Below are positions 7,622 through 15,943 of a stretch of DNA of 44,437 nt, piece after piece. Every line of letters begins with the position of its first letter. The stretch's first letter is position 1. Under the pieces are notes generated by a model. The model had not been told where the DNA came from. It saw only the letters and a list, made by a program, of their open reading frames with translations, and searched no databases. The stretch comes from Candidatus Krumholzibacteriota bacterium (GTDB taxonomy: Bacteria > Krumholzibacteriota > Krumholzibacteriia > LZORAL124-64-63). Location of the stretch: positions 1 to 44,437 of the forward strand of contig JAJRZA010000049.1 of the NCBI GenBank assembly GCA_024275485.1. The letters are read 5' to 3'. A program made the position numbers and the translations under genes.

Positions 7622-8886
7622 TCTTCCCCTCCATTTTCCGTTAGTTTACCATCCAAACGGGCACCGGGTTTGTCGGCCTCATCTCGCCAGTCGGCCCCCA
7701 GCAGGCCAACCATCATGGCAATCTCCACCGTGGTTTGCGCACGCTTGACCACTGGAGCGTCGATCATTTTGCTGCCCAGGCTGACCACCCCAAGGCCCTG
7801 GGCTTCGGCCGCCTCAAAGGCAATCACGATTTCCCGGGCCTTTTTAATTTCAGTTTCGTCCGGCGCAAAGGCCTGATGCACGACCTGGATCTGGCGGGGA
7901 TGTATGCAACCCTTGCCCACAAATCCAAGGCTTTTGGCTTCGAGCACCGAATCGCGCAGACCGACAATATCGGTGACATCGCTGAAGACGGTGTCGATGG
8001 GTTGAACTCCGGCGGCTTTGGCCCCGTTGACAACCTGGGCCCGGGCCCAGAAGCTCTCCGTACCCAGTTTCGTGCGCTGGGTGCCGATATCGGCAGTGTA
8101 GTCTTCCAGACCAATAGCCAGTGCGACGACATTAGCGTGGGCGGATCCTATTTCCAATGCATTCCAGGCACCCTTGGCCGATTCAACAATGGGCATGAGA
8201 TAAACCGAAGTTTCAAGTCCCACTCTTTCCTGGATTTCAGTAATGCGTTGCGCCACTGCCGTGACTTCACTCGCCTCTTCAACCTTGGGAATGAGCACCA
8301 GGTTCACATTGTGGGGGATGACCCAATCCAGATCAGTCAACCCACCGGCGCCCTGATTGATCCGCACCATGCGTTCTGCACCATAAAAACAGACGGCACG
8401 CAAAGCGTTGCGCACCAGGCAACGGGCTGCATCTTTTTCTGTGGGCGCAACAGAATCTTCCAGGTCGAGAATGACGCCATCCGGCCCATGCAAGCCGGCA
8501 TTCACGTAAAATTTTGGTTCATTGCCCGGCAGATAAAGACGGCTACGGCGCAATCGATCGCGATGGCTCTCGCGGCAACACCTGTCACTCATGGGCAGCA
8601 GGAATTCCGCTTCGGGCTCATGACCCGTGCGTCGAATGGCTGTTTCCAGACGAGCGGCCAGGGCAAACGGAAGGGCACCCATATCATCAACGGTGACGAC
8701 GGCGTGCTGCACACCCAGCACCTCGCACCCCTGTTGCATCAAGGTTCTGATGCGCTCGCCGAACATTCCGGCTACTTTGGATTTCAAATGGATTTGCAGG
8801 CCACCGGAAGATTGCATCTCGACGGCAACATGGCAATCGGAACGAACCCTGGGACCTTTTTTGCCGGCTTTACCGATCGTTGGCAT
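7618..8886 (-). CDS. citE: Citrate lyase gamma-beta fusion (CitD-CitE)
   Basis: A 422-residue protein joining two citrate lyase subunits. Residues 1-95 resemble the acyl carrier protein CitD: VRSDCHVAVEMQSSGGLQI, then VAGMFGERIRTLM and VTVDDMGALPFALAARLE. Ser16 aligns with the serine that carries the phosphoribosyl-dephospho-CoA arm in enterobacterial CitD. From about residue 113 follows CitE of the HpcH/HpaI aldolase fold: RRSRLYLPGN, DGVILDLEDSVAPTEKDAAR, LIPKVEEASEV and GFVGKGCIHPRQI. In most bacteria citD and citE are separate genes. I prefer the ATG at 8886, preceded by AAAGG, over one 20 codons upstream at 8946. The stop overlaps citF by four bases, so the lyase subunits form one coupled unit. 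Confidence 0.93.
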   Translation of the reverse strand: MPTIGKAGKKGPRVRSDCHVAVEMQSSGGLQIHLKSKVAGMFGERIRTLMQQGCEVLGVQHAVVTVDDMGALPFALAARLETAIRRTGHEPEAEFLLPMSDRCCRESHRDRLRRSRLYLPGNEPKFYVNAGLHGPDGVILDLEDSVAPTEKDAARCLVRNALRAVCFYGAERMVRINQGAGGLTDLDWVIPHNVNLVLIPKVEEASEVTAVAQRITEIQERVGLETSVYLMPIVESAKGAWNALEIGSAHANVVALAIGLEDYTADIGTQRTKLGTESFWARAQVVNGAKAAGVQPIDTVFSDVTDIVGLRDSVLEAKSLGFVGKGCIHPRQIQVVHQAFAPDETEIKKAREIVIAFEAAEAQGLGVVSLGSKMIDAPVVKRAQTTVEIAMMVGLLGADWRDEADKPGARLDGKLTENGGEE

Positions 8887-9568
8887 GGACAGCCTTTCGG
8901 GAAAAAAAGTGGAGCGCTCAGGCCGCGCCCGGGCCAATTCTTCCATGATTTAAAATGGTCATGCGGAGCTGATGGGGCAAGTCACATATGGTCGGTTTCC
9001 CTGGGGCCGGTTGCTCCCCCAGGATATTATCAATGGGACCACCAGTCATGGTTTCCACCAGTGGGGAATCCCAAATCATCGGAACCTGGCCGTGGCTGCA
9101 AGCCTGAACCTGAAACAGAAATACCCCCATGCCTTGCGGACAAACTTTTATTTCATTCACACAATTCCCTCGCTTAAGATGGATTGTTTGTTAAAAGTAT
9201 TGCTAGCATTTAACTTAGCCTACAAGTCAGGTAGGTATTGTGGATAACCTGTACAGGAAAAATACAGAGAGGATTTTCGCTGTATTTTCTCATTTTCTCA
9301 AGTCGTTATTTTACACTATGTTACCCTCAATATGCCTGTCAAGAACCACCTTGGGGAAAACCTTCCAATCTTGTGGATAACTTGTGGAAAACTCCAAATG
9401 AAAAACCGCGAGCGAAAAGGTTCGGATTCTTTTCGCCCACGGTTGGTCTTCCAACAAGATTTTTTGAATTTCAGAAACCCTGTCAATTTCGACCTTGTTT
9501 ACCTTGGATGATCCTCTGTTCTTCATATGATCAAAATTTGACCCCAATATGAAATCATCCAGCATTTT
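8887..9568. other. Long AT-rich intergenic region between citDE and pepD
   Basis: No convincing gene is present; small frames on both strands lack codon bias and ribosome sites. The half near citDE holds a 7-bp GC-rich hairpin (9000-9006 with 9017-9023) and two copies of CCACCAGT around 9040-9060, possibly part of a leader or operator for the citrate genes. The 9150-9400 segment is AT-rich and carries DnaA-box-like sites (separate entry) and the palindrome CCTGTACAGG (9248-9257). An interrupted inverted repeat (GGATGAT, 9506-9512, and TTCATAT, 9522-9528, against ATATGAAATCATCC, 9547-9560) lies just after the pepD stop. The citDEF promoter should be in this region. Confidence 0.6.
9239..9391. 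promoter_or_regulatory. DnaA-box cluster, possible replication origin or DnaA-regulated site
   Basis: Two perfect matches to the DnaA box TTATCCACA lie on the minus strand at 9239-9247 and 9372-9380. A third near-match, TTTTCCACA, lies at 9383-9391, exactly 11 bases (one helical turn) from the second. The DNA between the boxes is AT-rich, as in an unwinding element. Against an origin, no dnaA, dnaN, gyrB or mnmG gene is near, and gene strand does not flip here. The alternative is DnaA titration or transcriptional control. Confidence 0.4.
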
Positions 9569-11026
9569 TTAAGTTTTTGCCACCTCTGCCAGAGTGGCCG
9601 CAAAAAGCTTCCAGATTTTCTGAACAGAAGTGATCTGAACCTTTTCGTCTGGTGAATGGGCACCCAGAATGTTCGGCCCAAAGGAAACGATGTCCAGGTC
9701 CGGATATTTCTCCGTCAGCAAGCCACACTCCAGGCCAGCATGAATCGCCAACAGCTCTGCATCCACACCAAAAGCGGATCTGTACTTTTTTCGGGTGACG
9801 GCCAGCAGTTCGCTTTTCATGTTGGGCTTCCAACCGGGATAGCCCTCGGGCTGATCCACTGCCGCATCTGCCAGCAGGCCGATGGACTTGTGCTGTGAGA
9901 CGAGACTTTCGAGAGCAGGCATTATTGACGAGCGGCTGCAGCAAACCATGCGCACCTTGGACCCAATGGTGGCGACCACACCCAGATTGGTGCTGCTTTC
10001 CACCAAACCGGCGATGTCCTGGCTCATGCCCGTCACCCCGTTGGGAATGGCTGCCAACAGGCGCAGAGTATTGCTGCTGGAATTCAGGCTGAAGCAGCGA
10101 GGAGCTTTCACCGTGCTGGTTTTCCATTCAAAGCGGTCGTCAATGCCGGCCAGTTCTTCGGTTTTGATGCGCGCCAGGAATGTATCAACCAGCTTTTTGA
10201 AGCGACGTCCGTCGGCCTTGGCGATAACCACCTTGGCTTCGGATTCACGGGGAATGGCGTTGCGCATGCTGCCACCATTGATCTCAACCAGACGCAGATC
10301 CATCTTTTCGGAGACACTCAGCAACACCCGAGTGAGGATCTTGATGGCGTTGCCGCGGTTTTCGTGGATGTTAAGGCCCGAGTGTCCACCGCGCAGACCG
10401 CCGATGGTGATCTTGCGGCCGCCGCTGTCCTTGGGTGCACGCGTGGCTTTGTTTTTCAGGGTGAAAACCGTATCGCGGCCACCGGCGCAACCGACAAAAA
10501 TGGCATCGTCCTCTTCGGAATCCAGGTTGATCATGCGGCGGGACTCAAAGAAGCCCACTTCCACGCCGGCAGCGCCAGTCAGGCCCCGCTCTTCATCAAC
10601 CGTCAACAAGACTTCCACCGGGCCGTGGACGACTTTGCTGTCGTCGGCCAGAGCCAAGCCCATGGCCACTCCGATGCCGTTGTCCGCACCGAGGGTGGTA
10701 CCCTCGGCAGTGACCCAATCGCCGTTGACCTGCAGCTTCAGGCCATCGGTTTCGAAATCATGCTTGGTGGCCGAATTCTTTTCACAGACCATGTCCACAT
10801 GACCTTGAATGAGCATCGGAGCCGCTTTTTCCAGGCCCTTGGTGGCAGGAATGCGAATCAACAGGTTGCCGACCTTGTCATCGGACCAGGACAGTCCGCG
10901 CTCGTCGGCCCAACCTTTGAACATTCTCATCACACCGGCTTCGTTGCCGGATCCGTGAGGAATGTCGCACATTTTTTCGAAAATTTGCCAGACGGCGGCA
11001 GGCTGAAGTTTATCCAGTTTGGCCAT
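9569..11026 (-). CDS. pepD: Aminoacyl-histidine dipeptidase (Xaa-His dipeptidase, M20C)
   Basis: A 485-residue cytosolic zinc peptidase that splits dipeptides such as carnosine-type Xaa-His and other small peptides. The metal ligands typical of M20C are visible: GHVDMVCEK (His and Asp, about residues 75-83), TLGADNGIG with the bridging Asp, the catalytic Glu in TVDEERGLTGA, and LDSEE. The lid/dimerisation domain follows (GGLRGGHSGLNIHENRGNA), and the last His is near the C-terminus in the FGPNILGAHSPDE block. AAGGAG lies 5 bases before the ATG. It is 61 bases downstream of the propeller lipoprotein gene and likely in one transcript with it. Confidence 0.96.
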   Translation of the reverse strand: MAKLDKLQPAAVWQIFEKMCDIPHGSGNEAGVMRMFKGWADERGLSWSDDKVGNLLIRIPATKGLEKAAPMLIQGHVDMVCEKNSATKHDFETDGLKLQVNGDWVTAEGTTLGADNGIGVAMGLALADDSKVVHGPVEVLLTVDEERGLTGAAGVEVGFFESRRMINLDSEEDDAIFVGCAGGRDTVFTLKNKATRAPKDSGGRKITIGGLRGGHSGLNIHENRGNAIKILTRVLLSVSEKMDLRLVEINGGSMRNAIPRESEAKVVIAKADGRRFKKLVDTFLARIKTEELAGIDDRFEWKTSTVKAPRCFSLNSSSNTLRLLAAIPNGVTGMSQDIAGLVESSTNLGVVATIGSKVRMVCCSRSSIMPALESLVSQHKSIGLLADAAVDQPEGYPGWKPNMKSELLAVTRKKYRSAFGVDAELLAIHAGLECGLLTEKYPDLDIVSFGPNILGAHSPDEKVQITSVQKIWKLFAATLAEVAKT

Positions 11027-11087
11027 GGCTGCTCCTTGTTTCTCAAAACTCGGGTTCAGGGGTGATCGGGTTCATATCTGCAAATCT

Positions 11088-12890
11088 CTAGAATCCATGC
11101 CGCAGGATAGTGCCCCAGTGACCGGCTGCTATCAGATTGCCGCAAGGGTCCAAATCCGCGGCGTTCAGCCGATCGTGGTGACCGGGAGACATGGGGCTCC
11201 AGCTCTCGCCATCGTATGCAATGGTGACCCCATTGTTACCCACCGCATAAACATGGCCTTCGCCATCACCGGAAACGCTGTACAGGGAAAACTGTGTTGT
11301 GCTGTCCTGAACCAACCATGGAGTGTCTTCGCCCAGAACGCCACTGTGATTCAGAACCAATCCACTGGTGCCTACTACCACCGTCTGCATGCCTTCGCGG
11401 CACCAGACTCCGGTCAGGGTTGTGTTATCGTCTGCGGGATTTTCCATCTCTCGCCAGATGATGCCATTGAAGAACAATATTGTACCATTGGCTCCCACGG
11501 CATAAACCTCGTGGCGGCTTCGGCCCATGATGGAGTGCAAAGCCTCACCAGAGTTGCTGTTCATGGTCTCCCAGCTGACACCGTCAAAATGAACAATGGT
11601 ACCCTCGGCACCGACGGCGTAAATATCGCCCGAATTCCTGCCCCAGATAGCTTCCAGGTTGGCTTCGCTCTGCAAACGCCAGGTTTCCCAGGGACGGCCC
11701 CCGCGGTAGCGGGCGATAATGCCATCGCTGCCCACCACAAAGAAGTCGTCTTCAGCTTCGCCCCAGATGGCAGAATAATCAACATCCTCAATGGGCGGGG
11801 CAATATTCTGCCAGCCACCACCCTGGGATTGCAACACCACGCCCTGCTTACCGACGGCATAGACCCGGTCGCAGGTGGGGCTGTAGACACCCTTGATCCA
11901 ATGGGTATGGCCGACGTTGATGATTTGCCAGGCAGGGTCGGTCATCCGCTGCAGAAGACCGTTGTAGCCGGTCATCAGGATCGTGCTGTCGTGATCATCC
12001 CACATGCCGTACATGTAACGACCCTCGGCGATGATCCGAGGATTCCAGTCGTCTTCGCCCCGGGTCAGGAAGATACCGCCCTTGCCGATGGCCACGGGCT
12101 CGTGTCCCGGCAGTCCCCGCACCGACCAAAGGCGTTCGTTGGTTCCACTGTATTGGGGAGTCCAAGAGACCCCATCATAATGAACGATGCTACCCACCCC
12201 ACCCACCGCATAAATATCGTCCGGCCCGAAACCCCAGACACTGTCCAGAACCTGGTCGATGTTGGTTTCCTGGCTTTCCCACTGCTGGCCATCAAAATGC
12301 CGCATGGTGCCTTCGCTGCCGCAAACGTAGATGTTGTCCGGCCCGGTGCCCCAACAGCTGTAGAGGTCCATGTCTGTACCGCTGTCCAGGGCACTCCAGT
12401 TTTCACCGTCGAAATACACCAGGGAACCATTGTCGCCCACGGCATAGACGTTGGTCCAGTCGCTGCCCCAGATTCCATTCAGTTTGGTAGGTGAATGAGT
12501 GAACCGTCCGATCCACTCCTGGCCATCGTATTGGTAGCAGACCCCGTTTTCGCCCACAGCCAGGACGTTTTGACGGTCGGAACCCCAAACACCAAGCAGA
12601 TCCTTGGCGTAGTCAAACTGCCAGGTGGTCCAGATTCCATGGTCGAAATGACGGATGCTGCCGAACTCCCCCACGGTAAAATAGTCGGATGAAGTCAGTC
12701 CCCAAACAGCCCGCACTGTGTATTCCGGTTCGAGAATAACCGACCAGCTGGGGTCGCCGACGATGTCGGCGGGGCCGTCATCGCCACATCCGGGCAATAC
12801 CGGGATCAGGCTCAACAGCAGAAGCATACCTAAAAAAGTCCCGGGCAAGCGGTAAGGGTAATGTTTGCGGGAAGCAAGGCGGCGACTCAT
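11088..12890 (-). CDS. Lipoprotein made of 14 propeller-type repeats
   Basis: A 600-residue secreted protein. The signal sequence ends in the lipobox LPGC (about residues 32-35), so it should be lipid-anchored. The rest is about 14 tandem repeats of roughly 40 residues following the pattern WG-x5-DIYAVG-x2-G-x-I-x-H-[FY]-DG-x2-W; clear copies include DDIYAVGGVGSIVHYDG and GDIYAVGAEGTIVHFDG. Fourteen repeats would suit two seven-bladed beta-propellers. No catalytic motif is seen, and such proteins usually act as surface binding platforms. Repeats 6-8 and 12 have drifted most. It lies between an M1-like peptidase and pepD, all on the same strand, but any partnership is a guess. Confidence 0.8.
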   Translation of the reverse strand: MSRRLASRKHYPYRLPGTFLGMLLLLSLIPVLPGCGDDGPADIVGDPSWSVILEPEYTVRAVWGLTSSDYFTVGEFGSIRHFDHGIWTTWQFDYAKDLLGVWGSDRQNVLAVGENGVCYQYDGQEWIGRFTHSPTKLNGIWGSDWTNVYAVGDNGSLVYFDGENWSALDSGTDMDLYSCWGTGPDNIYVCGSEGTMRHFDGQQWESQETNIDQVLDSVWGFGPDDIYAVGGVGSIVHYDGVSWTPQYSGTNERLWSVRGLPGHEPVAIGKGGIFLTRGEDDWNPRIIAEGRYMYGMWDDHDSTILMTGYNGLLQRMTDPAWQIINVGHTHWIKGVYSPTCDRVYAVGKQGVVLQSQGGGWQNIAPPIEDVDYSAIWGEAEDDFFVVGSDGIIARYRGGRPWETWRLQSEANLEAIWGRNSGDIYAVGAEGTIVHFDGVSWETMNSNSGEALHSIMGRSRHEVYAVGANGTILFFNGIIWREMENPADDNTTLTGVWCREGMQTVVVGTSGLVLNHSGVLGEDTPWLVQDSTTQFSLYSVSGDGEGHVYAVGNNGVTIAYDGESWSPMSPGHHDRLNAADLDPCGNLIAAGHWGTILRHGF

Positions 12891-12962
12891 CGTATGGGCG
12901 ATCCTGACCTACTGGATAAGTTGGCAATACTGTGCTGGAACTGTGCCGGAAACCAGAATCAC

Positions 12963-12971
12963 ATTGTAACA
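12963..12971 (-). promoter_or_regulatory. Candidate extended -10 promoter of the propeller lipoprotein gene
   Basis: On the minus strand TGTTACAAT is a good extended -10 element (TGnTACAAT) about 75 bases upstream of the ATG at 12890. No clear -35 hexamer is found at the right spacing, which is common for extended -10 promoters. It lies in the 139-base gap after the M1-like peptidase gene. Confidence 0.35.
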
Positions 12972-13029
12972 CAATCCCCGGCAAAGGTTGCATGGAATTG
13001 TTGTCCGCGGCATCTTTGACCAAGGCCCA

Positions 13030-15129
13030 TCAAGGGCGACTCATCGAAAGAGGCGAGTCACTGAGTGCCCAGTTGCCCCGTTCTGGACGACCCTGGCCCG
13101 TGGGAAAGATCAGGTAACTGTACTTTCCGTAATGACCGAGACGTCGGGCCAAAGCCTCCAACCGGTGTGGGCTGTTGCAGAGAATGACCAGGTCGGTAAC
13201 CATCGAATCAAAAGGATTGGCTGCCGTGAAAACCAAGTCGAATTTGTCGAGGCCGTAGCGCTTGCCCCCCAGGAAAAAAGTTTTCCCGCTGATCATCAAT
13301 TCGGGGTTTTTGTACAGGCCCAGAAGCTCCGCCCCCGGGTTGATCAGAATGCTCGAAGAACCGGTTCCCTGTTGGATGTCGGCGAGAAGTTTTCCGTCTT
13401 CGACCACGGTGTACATATCTTGTTGGATGAAGTCGGCAGCAAAATTCCGGGCTGCGTCGGCCATCAATTCCGGAGCATGGTCCAGGATGACGGTGGGGCT
13501 TTGCTCGGCCAAAATCTGGCTGACGGTGGGTTCGATTTCCTCCGGATGCAGTTGGCGGAACATATTCGTGCCCGGATCCACGTCCAGACGCCGGGCCCCG
13601 CTGACCTCCACTTCAAACTTTTGGCTCGCCTGGTTGAAGCGCACCACGTGCTCCTGCTCTCCATCGGCGGTGGTGATCAAAACAGGAACCTGCAGGTTGT
13701 ACGGAGGTGCCTCCTGAATCAAACGGAAGGAGACCTTTTTCTCGGCAAACTCCACGTCCTTTAGAATCAGGAGCGGCGCACCCGTGCGGGTCAGCCACTG
13801 TTCCTGGAATTCGCCCAGATCCTGTCCCGAAGCCTCGGCAAAAGCGGCAAAGAAATCGCTCCAATTGGTTTTTTCGTATTTGTGATCTGCAGCCACGGCC
13901 TGCAGGCTCTTCAGGAAAGCCTCCCGGCCGATCATGCGGTCCACCATGTGGAAAACCATCATGCTTTTTCCGTACCCCACGGCACGGGTGGCACCGCTGT
14001 GGCGACTGAGGAATTCCACCAGGGGAAAATCATTGGTTTGGTCTCTGGTGTATGCCGCGTAATCCTTCAGGACCGTGCGACGATACTGCCGGGCCTGCTC
14101 CGCATCTTCGAGTTCCTTGTAGTGATAGTCGGCGCAATAAACCGTCAGGCCTTCACACCAGTTTCCTTCGGCCACATCGACAAAAACAGAATTGCCCCAC
14201 CAGTTGTGGCAAATCTCATGACCAAAGCTGGTGTAGGGGATGAACGGCAGGCGCAATACCTGGCCACCCAACAGGGTGTACGAAGGCATTCCGTAACCCG
14301 TGGGAAACCAATTCTCCACGGTGGCGAATTTCTTGTAGGGATAGGGTCCGATCATTTCTTCATACATGGCGATGTAGGCTTTGGTGCGTTCCATGTATGT
14401 GGCGCGCAGACGGGAATCATCTTCCAGAAAGAAGGTTTGGCTGACGATGCCCTCGCGCACGGGTTCTTCGTGCACGAAGTAACGGTTGGCGATGAGATTC
14501 AAGCCGTCGGAAGGGTATCTCGCAACCCAGCGGGTGTGCAAACGATCGCCCCTGATTTCATGCTCGGTGCGTTCGCCCTGGGTGACGGTTTCATACCCGA
14601 CTGGAGTATCGAAACTGAGGTCGTGGATGGCCATGAGATCTTCCGTCCAGGCCAGCCATTCGGCCATGCCCGAAAGATAGATGCCTTCATCGCTGATGGT
14701 GGCGGTGATTTCGTTGCCGATGTTTTCCCGGGAAAAGGTCATTTCCTTCACTGACTCGAAAAAGGTCGCGGAATATTCCAGAAGCAGTTCGCCACCATCA
14801 GGAGCGATGCCGCAGGCAATCAGATCAATGAGTTGGAAAGGGCCGTCTTCATCTTCGGTTTTGCTCACCATCAGTGAGATATCCATGGGATCGCCACCGG
14901 GTTGGGATATTCCCGAAATCTGCAGGTCCTGACCCAGACGAAGTTGATTCACCCCGGCGGGAACTACCAGATGGTCGTTGATGATGGCGGTGTGGGCTGA
15001 AATATCGAACATCAGTTGGGCCTGGTGGGACAGGACCTCACTGGAATCGATCTGGGCCGAAGCCACTGCGGCCACTCCGGCAAACAGAAATACACACACC
15101 ACAAACAACGAGGCGATTGGCAACTTCAT
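13030..15129 (-). CDS. M1-like zinc metallopeptidase, secreted, atypical motif
   Basis: A 699-residue protein with a signal peptide (hydrophobic residues 7-24, AVASAQ cleavage site). The gluzincin zinc motif is HEICHNWWGN (H304, E305, H308), with the third ligand E326 in EGNWCEGLTVY. Spacing from H308 to E326 is 17 residues, one fewer than the usual HExxHx18E of M1. The exopeptidase motif GxMEN is replaced by YGMPSYTLLGG. The fold is therefore M1-like, but aminopeptidase activity is not assured. Residues past about 450 form a beta-rich and then an alpha/beta C-terminal region (SQILAEQSPTVILDHA) that I cannot assign. AAGGAG lies 7 bases before the ATG. The mature protein should work in the periplasm or outside the cell. 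Confidence 0.88.
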   Translation of the reverse strand: MKLPIASLFVVCVFLFAGVAAVASAQIDSSEVLSHQAQLMFDISAHTAIINDHLVVPAGVNQLRLGQDLQISGISQPGGDPMDISLMVSKTEDEDGPFQLIDLIACGIAPDGGELLLEYSATFFESVKEMTFSRENIGNEITATISDEGIYLSGMAEWLAWTEDLMAIHDLSFDTPVGYETVTQGERTEHEIRGDRLHTRWVARYPSDGLNLIANRYFVHEEPVREGIVSQTFFLEDDSRLRATYMERTKAYIAMYEEMIGPYPYKKFATVENWFPTGYGMPSYTLLGGQVLRLPFIPYTSFGHEICHNWWGNSVFVDVAEGNWCEGLTVYCADYHYKELEDAEQARQYRRTVLKDYAAYTRDQTNDFPLVEFLSRHSGATRAVGYGKSMMVFHMVDRMIGREAFLKSLQAVAADHKYEKTNWSDFFAAFAEASGQDLGEFQEQWLTRTGAPLLILKDVEFAEKKVSFRLIQEAPPYNLQVPVLITTADGEQEHVVRFNQASQKFEVEVSGARRLDVDPGTNMFRQLHPEEIEPTVSQILAEQSPTVILDHAPELMADAARNFAADFIQQDMYTVVEDGKLLADIQQGTGSSSILINPGAELLGLYKNPELMISGKTFFLGGKRYGLDKFDLVFTAANPFDSMVTDLVILCNSPHRLEALARRLGHYGKYSYLIFPTGQGRPERGNWALSDSPLSMSRP

Positions 15130-15231
15130 CGGGAACTCCTTGAAAATTCATCATTGAGAGCATGGGGTGAACCCAGAGGATACTAAACCGGCCCCATGCT
15201 TGGCAAGCTCAAGCCAATATTGCCTTCTGGC

Positions 15232-15271
15232 AAAAAAAGGCGAAACCGCGCAGGGGGAGCGCGGTTTCGCC
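15232..15271 (-). terminator. Strong intrinsic terminator
   Basis: A perfect 12-bp inverted repeat, GGCGAAACCGCG (15239-15250) and CGCGGTTTCGCC (15260-15271), with a 9-base loop. On the minus strand it is followed directly by seven T (15238-15232). It ends transcription of the membrane protein gene at 15305-15793 and separates it from the M1-like peptidase gene. Confidence 0.92.
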
Positions 15272-15304
15272 TGGAACCGGCCAATCGACCGATCCGCCGG
15301 GTCT

Positions 15305-15793
15305 TTATATGGCCCGAGGAGTGGGACGTTCCTCATCCACCCTCTTGGTGGCGCCAGGTTTGAAGAGCCGCGCCAGAAAACAGTTCTCGCCCCTGCTGTA
15401 GGCAAATCCGAGCACCAGTCCAAATACGATGTGCCCCATCAGCGATGGCATCATGCCCTGGGCCGCGACAGTATTCCAGTTGACGCCAAAGCCCGCGCCC
15501 ATCATCAGGGGCATCATGGTCAAAGGACCGAGCACCCACCACACCACACCGTAGGCGAAACCACTGATCAGGGCTTTGAGAGTCGTACTGGCAAAGGCTC
15601 CGAGGACGATTCCAAACCCGGCCCCGATGCCTGCACTAATCAACATGTGGACGAGAAACCCAACCGCAGCGTTGGGCTGGCCAACCATTTGGCCAATCAT
15701 CGGCAGCATGCCCATGGCACCCATCATCATCCCGAAGACCAATCCACCCATGATCCCACCCATAGTTCCCAGCTTGATTCTTGTTGCAAACAT
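15305..15793 (-). CDS. Small Gly/Met-rich integral membrane protein
   Basis: A 162-residue protein with about four hydrophobic segments rich in Gly, Met and Ala, such as GTMGGIMGGLVFGMMMGAMG and IGAGFGIVLGAFAS. Small-residue GxxxG patterns occur throughout, and a short charged C-terminal tail (KRVDEERPTPRAI) follows. It resembles uncharacterised bacterial membrane proteins carrying a GMLPM...VGFLVHMLISAGIG pattern; I know no function for them. AAGGAGG lies 7 bases before the ATG. The gene is divergent from the ECF sigma gene, sharing a 150-base region, and is closed by a strong terminator, so it appears monocistronic. Confidence 0.8.
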   Translation of the reverse strand: MFATRIKLGTMGGIMGGLVFGMMMGAMGMLPMIGQMVGQPNAAVGFLVHMLISAGIGAGFGIVLGAFASTTLKALISGFAYGVVWWVLGPLTMMPLMMGAGFGVNWNTVAAQGMMPSLMGHIVFGLVLGFAYSRGENCFLARLFKPGATKRVDEERPTPRAI

Positions 15794-15943
15794 TTTCTGC
15801 CTCCTTATTCTTTATGAGGCCACCTTGATGGTGGCATTGTTGTCCGGTTTGGCCGGTCGCTTCATGGAGTGAGTGCGGGCCCGTCAGGATTTGTTACAAC
15901 TTTTGTTCATCTTTTGGGGGTACCAAAGGGAGATCGCCTACCA

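Noticed and set aside
6077-7876. 599-residue frame on the plus strand opposite citF
   Set aside because: It has a His- and Gly-rich antisense composition and no ribosome site; citF is certain on the minus strand.
8918-9160. 80-residue minus-strand frame upstream of citDE
   Set aside because: It overlaps the citDE start in another frame, lacks a ribosome site and has no recognisable domain.
7735-9177. 480-residue plus-strand frame opposite citDE
   Set aside because: Antisense shadow of the CitD-CitE gene.
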